Part shown: in pieces, positions 16,213-26,127 of the stretch | How the letters are laid out: every line of letters starts with the position of its first letter | Numbering within the stretch: position 1 is the first letter of the stretch | Assembly (NCBI GenBank): GCA_022822725.1 | Contig: JAJEAN010000001.1 | Location: forward strand, 310,001-374,000 | Length of the DNA: 64,000 bases | Direction of reading: 5' to 3' | Source of the DNA: Candidatus Latescibacterota bacterium | GTDB taxonomy: Bacteria; JAAXHH01 | Program-made: the position numbers and the translations under genes | The notes under the pieces: generated by a model | What the model saw: the letters and a program-made list of their open reading frames with translations, nothing else | What the model was told of the DNA's origin: nothing | Databases searched by the model: none

Positions 16213-17146
16213 ATGCCGGCTGAAAATCCGTCCAGAAGACTGCTTCTCCTGATACCGACGACGACCTATCGCGCGGATCCGTTTCTGGAAGCGGCGCGCC
16301 GCATGAACCTTGAAGTCGTCCTGGGATCGGACATCTGCAAGTTGCTGGCGGAGGAGTGGGACATTCCGCTGTCGCTCAGGCTTCGGTACGTGTCGCATGC
16401 GTGAATTGCTCCTGGCCGGGGGGGAAAGGTGCCCGTATTTCGCCCGGTTCGACCTGTCGGTCCCCGCCGAGGAAATCGCGCTGGAACAGCCTTACCCTTG
16501 TGTGCTCAAGCCCATCCTGCTATCGGGCAGCCGGGGCGTGATCCGGGCCGACTCGCCGGACGGCTTCATCGAAGCGTTCCGAAGGATAAGCCGCATACTC
16601 GAAAGTGCTTCGGACCGGCCACCGAGTCTTGATCCCGACCCCCGCCGTATCATGGTGGAGTCCTATATGCCCGGCCGCGGGGTGGTCCTGGAGGGGCTGT
16701 TGACCGGCGGCCGCCTGCGGGTGCTCGCCCTGTTCGACAAGCCCGATCCCCTGGAGGGACCTTTTTTCGAAGAGACGATTTACGTTACGCCTTCGCACCT
16801 GCCCGAAGAGACGCAACGGGTCATGTCCGATGCCGTCCAGCGGGCTTCCACGGTCGTGGGACTCACGGAGGGTCCGGTCCATGCCGAACTGAGGGTCCAC
16901 CGGGGCGGGGCCGGGATTATCGAGATCGCGGGCCGGTCCATCGGGGGACTGCGCTCGCGCGTCCTGGAGTACGGGCTGGGGATGTCCCTGGAAGAACTCA
17001 TCCTGCGCCATGCCCTGGGCGAGGATGTGGACGCTACGGGCGACAAGGCGCGGGGCCGCGGAGGGACGGTTCGCGGCGAGGCGCGGGACTGCGGCGGAAC
17101 GGTTCGCGGCGGGACGGTTCGCGGCGGGACGGACCTGTCTACTTAG
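16213..17146 (+). pseudogene. Broken ATP-grasp carboxylate-amine ligase-like gene
   Basis: The N-terminal piece, 16213-16404, reads LLLLIPTTTYRADPFLEAAR then VVLGSDICKLLAEEWDIPLS, the opening of ATP-grasp proteins with a pre-ATP-grasp Rossmann-like domain. It stops at a TGA. The C-terminal piece continues in another frame from the ATG near 16397: MRELLLAGGERCPYFARF, PCVLKPILLSGSRGVIRA, RIMVESYMPGRG and HAELRVHRGGAGIIEIAGRS, the ATP-binding and metal-binding parts. Normally about 70 residues separate the two pieces; here they are fused with a frame change, so both a deletion and a frameshift occurred. The tail ends in repeat-derived GGTVRG units. The C-terminal half might still be translated alone, but lacks the substrate domain. 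Confidence 0.65.
17055..17140 (+). repeat. GC-rich direct repeats in the tail of the ATP-grasp pseudogene
   Basis: The unit gcgggacggttcgcg and variants occur about four times, encoding repeated GGTVRG at the C terminus of the open frame. This looks like secondary expansion at a gene end. Confidence 0.6.
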
Positions 17147-17278
17147 CGCGATCCGTACTGACTGACGTGCAGCGGGATCCATGTCGTCTGACGCGTAAGC
17201 GGGGATCCGTGCCGTCCTCGGAAATCCTTGAGCAAGCAGCACATCGGCAGCGCAGTTCGAACAAGGGAGAATACAACC

Positions 17279-18772
17279 GTGCCTACGCACTACGAACGGG
17301 TTATGGAGATGTACCGCGAAGTGAGCGACCTTTACGCCGCACTGTCCCTGATGGGTTGGGACCAGGAAACCTATATGCCCCCCAAGGGCGCGGCCAGCCG
17401 GGGGCGGCAACTCGCCACCCTCTCCGGGATGGCCCACGAAAGGCTCACATCCGAAGAGATGAGGGCGCAGCTGGAGGCCGCCCGGTCAGAGTCGCTGACG
17501 GCCGACGAGGAGGTCAACATCCGCGAGATCGCCCGTTCCAGCGACCGGGCGGTCAAGATTCCCGTCGACCTGGTCAAATCCATCGCGGAAACGAGTTCGG
17601 CGGCCATCGGGGTGTGGATCAAGGTCCGGAAGGAAGATGACTTTCCGGCTTTCGCGCCGTGGGTCGACAGGCTGGTCGCCCTTCAGCGCCAGGTCGCCGA
17701 GGCGGTAGGATACGAAGACGAACCCTACGACGCGCTGCTCGATGAATACGAACCCTATGCCACCACGAAAGATACCGCGGCGGTCTTCGATTCGATTCGC
17801 GGCCCCCTCGTGGACCTGGTGCAGCGCATCGCGTCCTCCGGGGTCAGGCCCCGCACCGATTTCCTGGAACGGAACTATCCCGTCGACGACCAGCGGCGCA
17901 TGGGCGTCACGGCCGCCGAGCGCATGGGCTTCGACTTTGAGGCCGGCCGCCTGGATATCTCCCCCCATCCCTTCTGTACGCACATGGGTGTGCAGGACGT
18001 CCGCCTGACGACCCGGTACTCCGAGACCCAGCCCATGCAGTCCTTCTACGGCGTCATCCACGAGGCGGGACACGGCCTCTACGAGCAGGGCCACGACCCG
18101 GTCCACGAAGGCACGCCCTGTGGCGCGTCCGTGTCCCTGGGCATCCACGAATCCCAGTCGCGACTGTGGGAGAACATGGTCGGCCGGAGCCGGGCCTTCT
18201 GGCGTTACTTCTACCCCGAATTCGCCGCCGTGTTCCCGGACCAGGCCACGGACGTGAGTGAAGAGGAGGTCTACGCCGCGGTCAACGAGGTGAAACCTTC
18301 GCTCATCCGGGTCGAAGCCGATGAGATCACCTACAACCTGCACATCCTGCTCCGGTTCGAAATAGAACGCGGCCTGTTCACGGACGAATTCAGGGCCGGC
18401 GACCTATCCGCGGTCTGGAACGAAAAAATGAAGGCCTTGCTCGGTATCGAGCCGCCGGACGACAGGGACGGCGTGCTGCAGGACATCCACTGGTCGCACG
18501 GGAGTTTCGGTTATTTCCCCACCTACACCCTGGGCAATCTGTACGCCGCCCAGTTCTACCGCGCCGCCGAGCGCGACCTGCCCGGCCTGTCGGACCGGAT
18601 CGCCCGCGGGGAGCTGCTGCCGCTGCGGGACTGGCTCAGGGATCACATCCATCGGCCCGGCATGACCCACCGCGCGGGCGACCTCGTGCGGCACGTTACC
18701 GGAGCGCCGCTCACCGCGGACTGCTTCCTGGACTACATTGATGGAAAATACCGATCCCTGTACCGCCTATGA
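17279..18772 (+). CDS. M32-family metallocarboxypeptidase
   Basis: 497 residues from a GTG at 17279, which has AGGGAG nine bases upstream. The frame is open further upstream from a TTG without such a site. The M32 signatures are all present: LMGWDQETYMPPKGAASRG near the N terminus, zinc motif VIHEAGHGLYEQ (H261, H265), SLGIHESQSRLWENMVGRS with the third zinc ligand Glu, EVKPSLIRVEADEITYNLHI, and DIHWSHGSFGYFPTYTLGNL. It removes C-terminal amino acids from peptides in the cytosol. Its stop overlaps the next gene as ATGA, linking it to a DUF6785 transporter-like protein. Confidence 0.95.
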   Translation: MPTHYERVMEMYREVSDLYAALSLMGWDQETYMPPKGAASRGRQLATLSGMAHERLTSEEMRAQLEAARSESLTADEEVNIREIARSSDRAVKIPVDLVKSIAETSSAAIGVWIKVRKEDDFPAFAPWVDRLVALQRQVAEAVGYEDEPYDALLDEYEPYATTKDTAAVFDSIRGPLVDLVQRIASSGVRPRTDFLERNYPVDDQRRMGVTAAERMGFDFEAGRLDISPHPFCTHMGVQDVRLTTRYSETQPMQSFYGVIHEAGHGLYEQGHDPVHEGTPCGASVSLGIHESQSRLWENMVGRSRAFWRYFYPEFAAVFPDQATDVSEEEVYAAVNEVKPSLIRVEADEITYNLHILLRFEIERGLFTDEFRAGDLSAVWNEKMKALLGIEPPDDRDGVLQDIHWSHGSFGYFPTYTLGNLYAAQFYRAAERDLPGLSDRIARGELLPLRDWLRDHIHRPGMTHRAGDLVRHVTGAPLTADCFLDYIDGKYRSLYRL

Positions 18773-20724
18773 ACGACACGGGCGCCCTATCCACCAGGCA
18801 CGCCGCCACGCCACGTGCCGTCCTGATCGGCCTGACGCTGGCCGTCTCCGTAAACCTCTTCTCGGTTTCGACCAGCTACCTGATGGGGTACACCCATTTC
18901 ACCTTCGCCCACGTCGACTTCGGCCTCCTGATCCCTTTCTACATGGGTATCCTGGGTCCCAACATGCTCATCCGCGCGGCCCGTCCGGCGTGGGCCCTGA
19001 GCCACCGGGAACTCCTCCTCGTCTTCGTCCTGGGCTGGATCGGGTTCATGGTGCCGACCTACGCCATGTCGAACTACCTGGTGGGCATGATGGCCACGGC
19101 GGAATACTACGCCACGCCGGAGAACCAGTGGCGTGAACTGATTTTCCCCCATCTGCCCGACTGGCTGATCATCACGAACGAGCAGAACGCGAACCAGGAT
19201 TACTACTGGGGACTTCCTCCCAACGCGCCGATTCCCTGGGCGGCGTGGATCATTCCCGCGTTCTGGTGGCTGTCGCTGTTCGCCGGACTGCTGGCCGTCG
19301 GCATCTGCTACGTCATCCTGTTTCGAAAGCAGTGGGCGGAACACGAACGCCTCGCCTATCCCCTCGCACAGTCGGCGGTCGTCATGACGGAGACACCCGA
19401 CGACGAGGACGACGTCCTGCCGTCGATCATGCGCAACCGGCTGTTCATCGCCGGCGCCGCGGTCACCCTCTCCCTGATGCTCTGGAACACCGTATCGTTC
19501 TGGACGCAGTGGACGTCCTTTCCCATCGACGCGAAATTCGTGATAAACCTCGAAATCGGCCGCGCCTTCCCGGTCCACATCATCCGCATGAACGTCCTCT
19601 CCTTCGCTTTCTCCTTCTTCATCAACGTGGACATCCTGTTCAGCGTCTGGCTTTTCCAGATCATCAACACGCTCGAGCAGGGGGTCCTGGCCCGGGTCGG
19701 CGTCATGGCGGCATCGGGCAGCGTGATTCCGGGCGGACTGGTGGCGGTGCAGTTCATCGGCGGGATGATCGCTTTCTCGCTGTGGGGGGTCTGGACCGCG
19801 CGAAGGCACCTGGCAACGGTGTGGCGCCATGCCCTCGGCCGTTCCACCAACCTGCGCGACGAAGACGAGTTCCTTTCCTACCGTTCGGCCCTGATCACCG
19901 GCGCGTGCGGACTCGCCTACGTGGCATGGTGGCTGCATTCGGCGGGGATGTCCTTCCCGGTGATCGCCGTATTCCTCACCGTCCTGTTCCTATTCTACTT
20001 CGCCATGTGCCGCGTGATGGCGGAGGCGGGCCTGGTTTTTCTGGACCTGCCCATCAACGCCCACGTATTCACCATCGGCATGATCGGATCGGCCTCCCTG
20101 TCGCACCGGAACCTGACGGCCCTGGGCCTGGGACACGCCTTCGCGCGCAACTGGAAGACTTTCCCCATGATCATTCCCTCCCAGGTCGCCCGGCTCAAAT
20201 CGGAGCTCGGGGTCCGGGGGCCGACGCTGTTCTTCTGGTGCGCGGTCTCCTTCGGCCTCAGCGCCGTTTCGGCCCTGGGTTTCACCGCCTGGTCCGGGTA
20301 CAGGCTGGGCGGCGCGACGGGCTTCCAGGCGGACATCGCCGGCCACCCCGGCTTTTACGACCAGATCGTAAGCTGGATGAAGAACAGCACCAGCATATCC
20401 GGCGGGGAAGTGTCCTTTCTGATCCTCGGCATGGCGATCGTCACCGCCATGATCGTTGCACGGTACTTCCTCAGCTGGTGGCCCATCTCGCCCATCGGGT
20501 TCGTGGTGGCCGCCGGCGGGCCGGTCCGCCACGCCTTTTTCCCCGTATTTCTGGCCTGGTTGTTCAAAACCATTCTGATCAGGGTCGGCGGCGTACGGCT
20601 GTACCATGCCGCTCAACCGCTGGTCATCGGCATCATCGTCGGTTACGTCCTAGGCGGAACCATTGCGATGCTGGCGGATCTGCTTTATTTTCCCGGAACC
20701 GTACATGAACCCCATTTCTTCTAA
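18769..20724 (+). CDS. DUF6785/OPT-like polytopic membrane protein (paralog 1)
   Basis: 651 residues with about 14 hydrophobic segments. Recognisable family blocks are LLIPFYMGILGPNMLIRAAR, AEYYATPENQWREL, VILFRKQWAEHERLAYPL, ALGLGHAFARNWKTFPMIIP and SWWPISPIGFVVAAGGPVRH. These match the DUF6785/DUF6784 proteins, which I place near oligopeptide-transporter-like permeases; the transported substrate has not been established to my knowledge. Start ATG overlaps the carboxypeptidase stop (ATGA), suggesting import of peptides or related nutrients that the peptidase then trims. A very similar paralog follows directly. Confidence 0.85.
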   Translation: MNDTGALSTRHAATPRAVLIGLTLAVSVNLFSVSTSYLMGYTHFTFAHVDFGLLIPFYMGILGPNMLIRAARPAWALSHRELLLVFVLGWIGFMVPTYAMSNYLVGMMATAEYYATPENQWRELIFPHLPDWLIITNEQNANQDYYWGLPPNAPIPWAAWIIPAFWWLSLFAGLLAVGICYVILFRKQWAEHERLAYPLAQSAVVMTETPDDEDDVLPSIMRNRLFIAGAAVTLSLMLWNTVSFWTQWTSFPIDAKFVINLEIGRAFPVHIIRMNVLSFAFSFFINVDILFSVWLFQIINTLEQGVLARVGVMAASGSVIPGGLVAVQFIGGMIAFSLWGVWTARRHLATVWRHALGRSTNLRDEDEFLSYRSALITGACGLAYVAWWLHSAGMSFPVIAVFLTVLFLFYFAMCRVMAEAGLVFLDLPINAHVFTIGMIGSASLSHRNLTALGLGHAFARNWKTFPMIIPSQVARLKSELGVRGPTLFFWCAVSFGLSAVSALGFTAWSGYRLGGATGFQADIAGHPGFYDQIVSWMKNSTSISGGEVSFLILGMAIVTAMIVARYFLSWWPISPIGFVVAAGGPVRHAFFPVFLAWLFKTILIRVGGVRLYHAAQPLVIGIIVGYVLGGTIAMLADLLYFPGTVHEPHFF

Positions 20725-20814
20725 CGCGAGACCCGCAGCGGGCCACTTGCCCCTCGGTGAACGCGCCTGCAGCGGCATGGACCGGCGCAACGACCCCGGC
20801 GCGCCGAATCGACC

Positions 20815-22770
20815 ATGAGCGAACCTGGCAAGGGAACTGAGTCGAAGGTGGTTACGCCCCGGGCGGTGGCCGTAGGCCTGGCCCTGGCCGTGGTCGTCAA
20901 CGTCGCCTCGGTCGCCAGCAACTATCTCATCGGCTTCGTCCACCTGACCTACGCCCACATCGATCTCGCGCTGCTGATCCCGTTCTTCCTGGGTGTGCTC
21001 GGACCCAACATGCTGATCCGCGCGTACCGGCCGTCGTGGGGACTTCGGTACAAGGAGCTGCTCTTCGTATTCTGCCTGGCGTGGATCGGTTTCATGGTGC
21101 CGACGTGGGGCATGTCGAATTACGTGATGACCATGATGACGTCGGCCGAGTATTACGCTTCGCCGGAGAACCAGTGGCGGGAACTGTTCTTCGCCTACCT
21201 GCCCGAATGGATCGTCGTCACGAACGAGTTCGACGCGAACCGGGGCTACTACGCGGGGATCAGCGACCGTGTGCCTGTTCCTTGGTCGTCCTGGGTCGTG
21301 CCCGTCTTCTGGTGGATGTCCTTTTTCGGCGGCCTCCTCGCCGTCGGCATCTGCCTCGTCGTCATGCTGCGGAAGCAATGGGTCGAACACGAGCGCCTTT
21401 CGTACCCCCTCGTCAACACGCCGGTCGTCCTGATGGAAACACCCGACGAAAACGACGCGGTCATTCCGAAGGTCATGCGGAACCGGCTGTTCATCACGGG
21501 CGCCGTGGTCACCTTCTCCATGATGCTATGGAACGTCTCGGCGTACTGGACCCAGTGGTCGTCCTTCCCCATCGACGCAGCCTTCAACACAAGTATCAAT
21601 ATCGGACGCTCCTTTCCGCCCCATCCCATCCGGATGAACGTCATCACGATCGTGTTTTCCTATTTCATGAACATGGACGTGCTCTTCAGCATCTGGTTCT
21701 TCCAGATCGTCAACACGTTGCAACAGGGCATCCTGGCCCGGATCGGCGTGACTGCGGATTCGGGAACCGCAATACCCGGCGGGCTCGTGGCGGTCCAGTT
21801 CATCGGCGGCATGGTCGCCTACGCGCTTTGGGGATTCTGGGTCGCTCGCGGACACTTCAAGACGGTCTTGCGCCACGTGACCGGCCACCCGACGGACCTG
21901 CGGGACCGGGAGGAGTTCCTGTCCTACCGGACGGCCCTGGTCACCGGAGCGTGCGGCCTGGCCTACGTGGTCTACTGGCTTAACGCCGTGGGGATGTCAT
22001 TCTCCGTGATTGCGGTTTTCCTCGCGCTGCTGTTCCTCTTCTACGCCGCGCTTTGCCGCGCGGTGGTGGAATCCGGCCTGGTCATGGTGGATCTGCCCAT
22101 CAATGCCCACCAGTTCACCGTGGGCATGCTGGGATCCGCCTCGCTTTCACCCCAGAACCTGACGGCCCTGGGTCTGGGAAGCGGATTCGCGCGCAACTGG
22201 AAGACCTTCCCCATGATCATCCCGTCCCACGTCGCCCGGCTTCGCCACGTCCTGGGCATCGACGGGCGCGTGCTGTTCTTCTGGTGCGCGGTGACCTTCG
22301 TCCTCAGTGCCGTCGCCGCCATCGGTTTTTCGATATATTCGGGATACCGGCTGGGCGGCGCGGCGAACTACCATAACAACATCTCCGGCGATCCCGGGTT
22401 CTACAACCTGATCGTCACCTGGATAAACAACAGTACGACGATCTCCGGCGGCGAAGTGACGTTCCTGCTGACGGGCTTCTTCATCGTTACGGGCATGACC
22501 ATCGCACGTTACTACCTGAGCTGGTGGCCGCTGTCGCCCATCGGGTTCGTGGTGGCCGCGGGCGGACCGGTCCGGAATTCCTTCTTCCCCGTCCTGCTTG
22601 TCTGGATTCTGAAATCCATCCTGATCCGCACGGGGGGCGTCCGCCTCTACCAGGCCGTGCAGCCGCTGATGATCGGCATCCTCGTAGGTTACGTCCTCGG
22701 CGCCGCTATTGCCGTCGGGGCGGACTGGCTTTATTTTCCGGGGTCGATCCACGAGATCCAATTCTTCTGA
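20815..22770 (+). CDS. DUF6785/OPT-like polytopic membrane protein (paralog 2)
   Basis: 651 residues, exactly as long as the gene before it and collinear with it; more than half of the residues look identical by eye (for example LGPNMLIRAYRPSWGLRYKE, VVMLRKQWVEHERLSYPL, SGFARNWKTFPMIIPSHVAR). It is a tandem duplicate. Hydrophobic segments are at the same positions. No strong ribosome-binding site precedes the ATG at 20815. A 13-codon frame (20777-20818) ends in an ATGA overlap with it and could couple translation. The two copies may have different substrates or form a heteromer. Confidence 0.85.
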   Translation: MSEPGKGTESKVVTPRAVAVGLALAVVVNVASVASNYLIGFVHLTYAHIDLALLIPFFLGVLGPNMLIRAYRPSWGLRYKELLFVFCLAWIGFMVPTWGMSNYVMTMMTSAEYYASPENQWRELFFAYLPEWIVVTNEFDANRGYYAGISDRVPVPWSSWVVPVFWWMSFFGGLLAVGICLVVMLRKQWVEHERLSYPLVNTPVVLMETPDENDAVIPKVMRNRLFITGAVVTFSMMLWNVSAYWTQWSSFPIDAAFNTSINIGRSFPPHPIRMNVITIVFSYFMNMDVLFSIWFFQIVNTLQQGILARIGVTADSGTAIPGGLVAVQFIGGMVAYALWGFWVARGHFKTVLRHVTGHPTDLRDREEFLSYRTALVTGACGLAYVVYWLNAVGMSFSVIAVFLALLFLFYAALCRAVVESGLVMVDLPINAHQFTVGMLGSASLSPQNLTALGLGSGFARNWKTFPMIIPSHVARLRHVLGIDGRVLFFWCAVTFVLSAVAAIGFSIYSGYRLGGAANYHNNISGDPGFYNLIVTWINNSTTISGGEVTFLLTGFFIVTGMTIARYYLSWWPLSPIGFVVAAGGPVRNSFFPVLLVWILKSILIRTGGVRLYQAVQPLMIGILVGYVLGAAIAVGADWLYFPGSIHEIQFF

Positions 22771-22821
22771 CACAGGGGGCCGTCCCCGTGCGGCACGGCC
22801 TGAAAGCCGGCAGGCAGCGAC

Positions 22822-24690
22822 ATGACTGACCCGATAGCCAGCAAGATCGACGAATGGGTCGGCGGCGGCGTCCTTTCCCGGTCCGCGGGCGAGGCCATCG
22901 TCCGCTGGCTGGACGACCCGGCCTGCGACGCCTTCGCCGGCGGGATACGCGCACTGGTCGATGCCGGGGACACTGGCGAACTGGAAGACGCCTTCGGCAC
23001 GTCCATCGCCTTTGGAACGGGCGGTATGCGCGGCCGCATGGGTCCGGGACCGAACCGGTTCAATACCATTACGGTGGGCAGGGCGGCACAGGGGCTGGCG
23101 CGGTATCTCTCCGGGGCGGCGAACGACGATGAGCAAGGCGGCGGGGACGGTTCGCGATCGGGCGGCGCGCGAGTAGCCGGTTCACGTTTGGGCGGCACAG
23201 GGGTCGTCGTGGCGAGGGACACGCGCCGCAACTCGGCTTTGTTCGCGAAGGAAACGGCCCGGGTGCTCGCTGCCAACGGCGTACCGGTGCTGATCTTCGA
23301 CGGCTATCGCTCGACCCCCGCGCTGTCCTTCGCCGTCCGCGATCAACGGGCCGCGGCCGGGGTCGTGATCAGCGCCAGCCACAATCCGCCCGAAGACAAC
23401 GGGTTCAAAGTGTACGGTCCCGACGGCGGCCAGGTGGTAGCGCCGCACGACGAGGGCATTACCGCGGAGATGCGCCGCGCAGGGGAAATTCGGCGCATTT
23501 CGTTCGACGAGGGGATCGAACAAGGCCTGATCCGGACGATCGATCAGCAGTTCGACGCACGGTATATCTCCGTGCTCGCGGACCTGTCGCTGGACGACGC
23601 CCGGGACGTGCGGGTCGTATACACGCCCCTGCACGGCGTGGGCATGACATCGGTGGGCGCGGCACTGGTGAAGCTTGGTTACCGGGACGTTCACTACGTG
23701 GACGGGCAGGTCGCGCCGGACGGCGCATTCCCCACGCTCGAAGGCGGGATCGCGAACCCCGAAAGACCGACGGCCTTCCGGCTGGGCATTCGAAAGGCCG
23801 CGGAAATCGGCGCCGACCTCGTGCTGGCCAGCGACCCCGATGCCGACCGGATCGGCTGCGCGCTGCCGTTGCCGGACCGGGGATGGGAGGCGGCGGAGGA
23901 AGATCTCGTATTGAACGGCCACCAGATCGGCGTCCTCCTCTGTCACTATATCCTCAGCCGGAAACAGGCGGCGGGAACATTGCCGTCGAGCGGGCTCTTC
24001 TGCAAGACGGCGGTAACCTCCGACCTGGCCGCGCTTATCGCCCGGTCCTATGGCCTGGAGGTCGTGGCCGACCTTCCCGTCGGGTTCAAGCACGTGGGCG
24101 CGGAGATCGACCGCATGCCCGGGGGAACGACTTTCGTGTTCGGCACCGAGGAGAGCCACGGATACCTGGCGGACGCGCGGATCCGGGACAAGGAGGCGGC
24201 CACCGGCATCCTGCTCGCCGAGTATGCCGCCCTGCTGAAGCGAGAAAACCGGACCGTGCGCGACGCACTGGACGAAATCTATCGGACCTACGGGTATTTC
24301 AGGGAAGTTCAGCGGTCCGTCGTTTTGCCCGGCGTGGCAGGCGCACGCAGGATCGCAGACATCATGGCCGCCCTGCGCGCGTCTCCTCCTGAGCGCATCG
24401 GCGGACGGGCCGTATGCCGCGTGATCGACCGTCGAAGCGGCCAGGCGCGCGACCTGCGTACGCGTACGACCGGCCCCGTCGCGGGCGAACGGGTGAATAT
24501 CCTGGTCTTCACCTTCTCGGAAGCCGGCCACACGCGGGTGATCATACGGCCCTCGGGCACCGAGCCCACGATCAAGTACTACGTCTCGGCCTCGACGGTC
24601 GACATGGACGGAGACCGGGATTCCATAGACAGCCTGGCGAAATCCGTCCTGGCCGCCACGATCGAAACATGCGAACAATTACAGGAGTGA
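22822..24690 (+). CDS. Alpha-D-phosphohexomutase (phosphoglucomutase/phosphomannomutase)
   Basis: 622 residues. The catalytic phosphoserine loop is GVVISASHNPPEDNGFKVYG, the metal-binding loop VLASDPDADRIG, the sugar-binding loop VFGTEESHGYL, and the phosphate-binding loop IIRPSGTEPTIKYYV. It interconverts hexose 1- and 6-phosphates. Just before VVVARDTRRNS there is a Gly/Ser/Arg-rich insertion of about 28 residues (GGGDGSRSGGARVAGSRLGG) that looks repeat-derived and lies at a surface position between the first two strands. It follows the DUF6785 pair and may be in their transcript. Confidence 0.95.
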   Translation: MTDPIASKIDEWVGGGVLSRSAGEAIVRWLDDPACDAFAGGIRALVDAGDTGELEDAFGTSIAFGTGGMRGRMGPGPNRFNTITVGRAAQGLARYLSGAANDDEQGGGDGSRSGGARVAGSRLGGTGVVVARDTRRNSALFAKETARVLAANGVPVLIFDGYRSTPALSFAVRDQRAAAGVVISASHNPPEDNGFKVYGPDGGQVVAPHDEGITAEMRRAGEIRRISFDEGIEQGLIRTIDQQFDARYISVLADLSLDDARDVRVVYTPLHGVGMTSVGAALVKLGYRDVHYVDGQVAPDGAFPTLEGGIANPERPTAFRLGIRKAAEIGADLVLASDPDADRIGCALPLPDRGWEAAEEDLVLNGHQIGVLLCHYILSRKQAAGTLPSSGLFCKTAVTSDLAALIARSYGLEVVADLPVGFKHVGAEIDRMPGGTTFVFGTEESHGYLADARIRDKEAATGILLAEYAALLKRENRTVRDALDEIYRTYGYFREVQRSVVLPGVAGARRIADIMAALRASPPERIGGRAVCRVIDRRSGQARDLRTRTTGPVAGERVNILVFTFSEAGHTRVIIRPSGTEPTIKYYVSASTVDMDGDRDSIDSLAKSVLAATIETCEQLQE

Positions 24691-24810
24691 CCGGCCGGTA
24701 ACCGGGCAAAACGGGCAAAACGGGCGATCCGGGCAAACGGCTGGAAACCGGGCGATCCGGGTGAACCGGGTAAAACGGGCGATCCGGGCAAAACGGGCGA
24801 ACCGGGTCCT
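24691..24810 (+). repeat. Short tandem repeats (cgggcgatccgggcaaaa family)
   Basis: Nine-base building blocks gggcaaaac, gggcgatcc and gggtgaacc are strung together from the phosphohexomutase stop to near the sialidase gene. A few frames stay open through them because the unit is a multiple of three, but no start signal exists. Confidence 0.75.
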
Positions 24811-24874
24811 GGCCGAACGGCGCTCAAGATCCCCAACAACAAGGTTCCCGACAAATAATGAAAGGCCAATCTCC

Positions 24875-25981
24875 ATGCGCATCAGCGACTCCGGCGTAAT
24901 CAGCCGCAGCGTGCCCGGCACCGACCGCGCCAACCTCACCTTCCCCGCCGTCCTCTGCAGGTCCGACGGCACGTTGATCGCCGCATGGCACAGCGGCACG
25001 ACGAAGGACTGCGCGGACGAGGTGGTGGAAGTCAGCCGGTCCTCCGACCTCGGGCGGACCTGGACCGCCCCCGAACGGCCCTTCGAATCGCCCATACTGC
25101 ACGGCGTGCGGGGTTCGGTCAAGATCGCCTATCTTTCGGAACTGGCGCCCGGCCGGATCATCGCCGCGTCCATGTGGATCGACCGGGAGACTTATCCCGA
25201 CGCCCCGGGACTTTTCAATCCCGAGACCGAGGGATGCGTACCCATGTACATCCTCCTGGCGGATTCGGAGGACGGCGGTGAATCCTGGTCGGCGTGGCGC
25301 GAAGTGCCCATGCCGGAGGAGATCGGACCGGCGAGCCTGACCAATCCGATCATGCGACTGCCGGACGGCACCCTCGTCATGACCATCGAAACCAACAAGC
25401 ACTACCTCGACGCCTCGAAGTGGTACCAGCGGGTCGTCGCCTTCCACTCCACGGACCAGAGCAGGACCTGGGGTGAACCGGTGAACATCGGGTTCGATCC
25501 GACGGGCATGATCTACAACTGGGACCTGCGGTCGGCCGTGGCCCCGGACGGAAGGATCGGGTCCTTCGCGTGGACCTACAACACCGAAACGGAAACCTAC
25601 CTGAACATCCACCGCCGCGTCAGTTCCGACGGCGGGCGGACCTGGTCGGATCCGGAGGACATCGGCGTCACCGACCAGGCGGCCCATCCCGCGGTGCTGC
25701 CGGACGGGCGCGTGGTCCTGGCCTGGGTGGACCGCTTTCAGACCCAGTCCATCAAGGCCCGCGTCGCGCCGTCCATCGACGGGCCGTTCGATCCGGAATC
25801 CGAGGTGACTCTCTACACCCACGAGGCGCCGAAGGAAGACCCCAAAGGCGCCCTGGGCTTTTCCGTGTGGTCCTTCGGCCTGCCCTACGCGGAAGCCCTG
25901 TCCGACGGCACCGTCATGGTGGTCTACTACGCGGGAACCGAAGCCGCCATGGACGTGCACTGGGCAAGGCTGGCGCCTTAA
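24875..25981 (+). CDS. Sialidase-fold (BNR/Asp-box) glycoside hydrolase-like protein
   Basis: 368 residues from MRISDSGVISRSVPGTDRAN; AAAGG lies nine bases upstream. Four Asp-box motifs mark a six-bladed propeller: SSDLGRTWTAP, SEDGGESWSAW, STDQSRTWGEP and SSDGGRTWSDP. No signal peptide is seen, so the enzyme would be cytosolic or exported in another way. The FRIP motif of true sialidases is not evident, so the bond it cleaves is uncertain. A second family member lies at 39286. Confidence 0.85.
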   Translation: MRISDSGVISRSVPGTDRANLTFPAVLCRSDGTLIAAWHSGTTKDCADEVVEVSRSSDLGRTWTAPERPFESPILHGVRGSVKIAYLSELAPGRIIAASMWIDRETYPDAPGLFNPETEGCVPMYILLADSEDGGESWSAWREVPMPEEIGPASLTNPIMRLPDGTLVMTIETNKHYLDASKWYQRVVAFHSTDQSRTWGEPVNIGFDPTGMIYNWDLRSAVAPDGRIGSFAWTYNTETETYLNIHRRVSSDGGRTWSDPEDIGVTDQAAHPAVLPDGRVVLAWVDRFQTQSIKARVAPSIDGPFDPESEVTLYTHEAPKEDPKGALGFSVWSFGLPYAEALSDGTVMVVYYAGTEAAMDVHWARLAP

Positions 25982-26127
25982 CCGGCCGTCGTCCCGTTCG
26001 CCGCTCATCAGCCTGATACTGCATCCACGCGCCAAAAAGGTGTTCCCACCCCGCACCAGGTACGTATCTTGGCAGATACCGGCACGCTTCCCCTTAAGAC
26101 CATTCTCCACCGCTACGGTACGCGCCA

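Noticed and set aside
24761-24875. Longer N terminus for the sialidase-fold gene
   Set aside because: The 38 upstream codons translate the repeat tract (basic, low complexity); the internal ATG has a proper ribosome-binding site and a family-like start.
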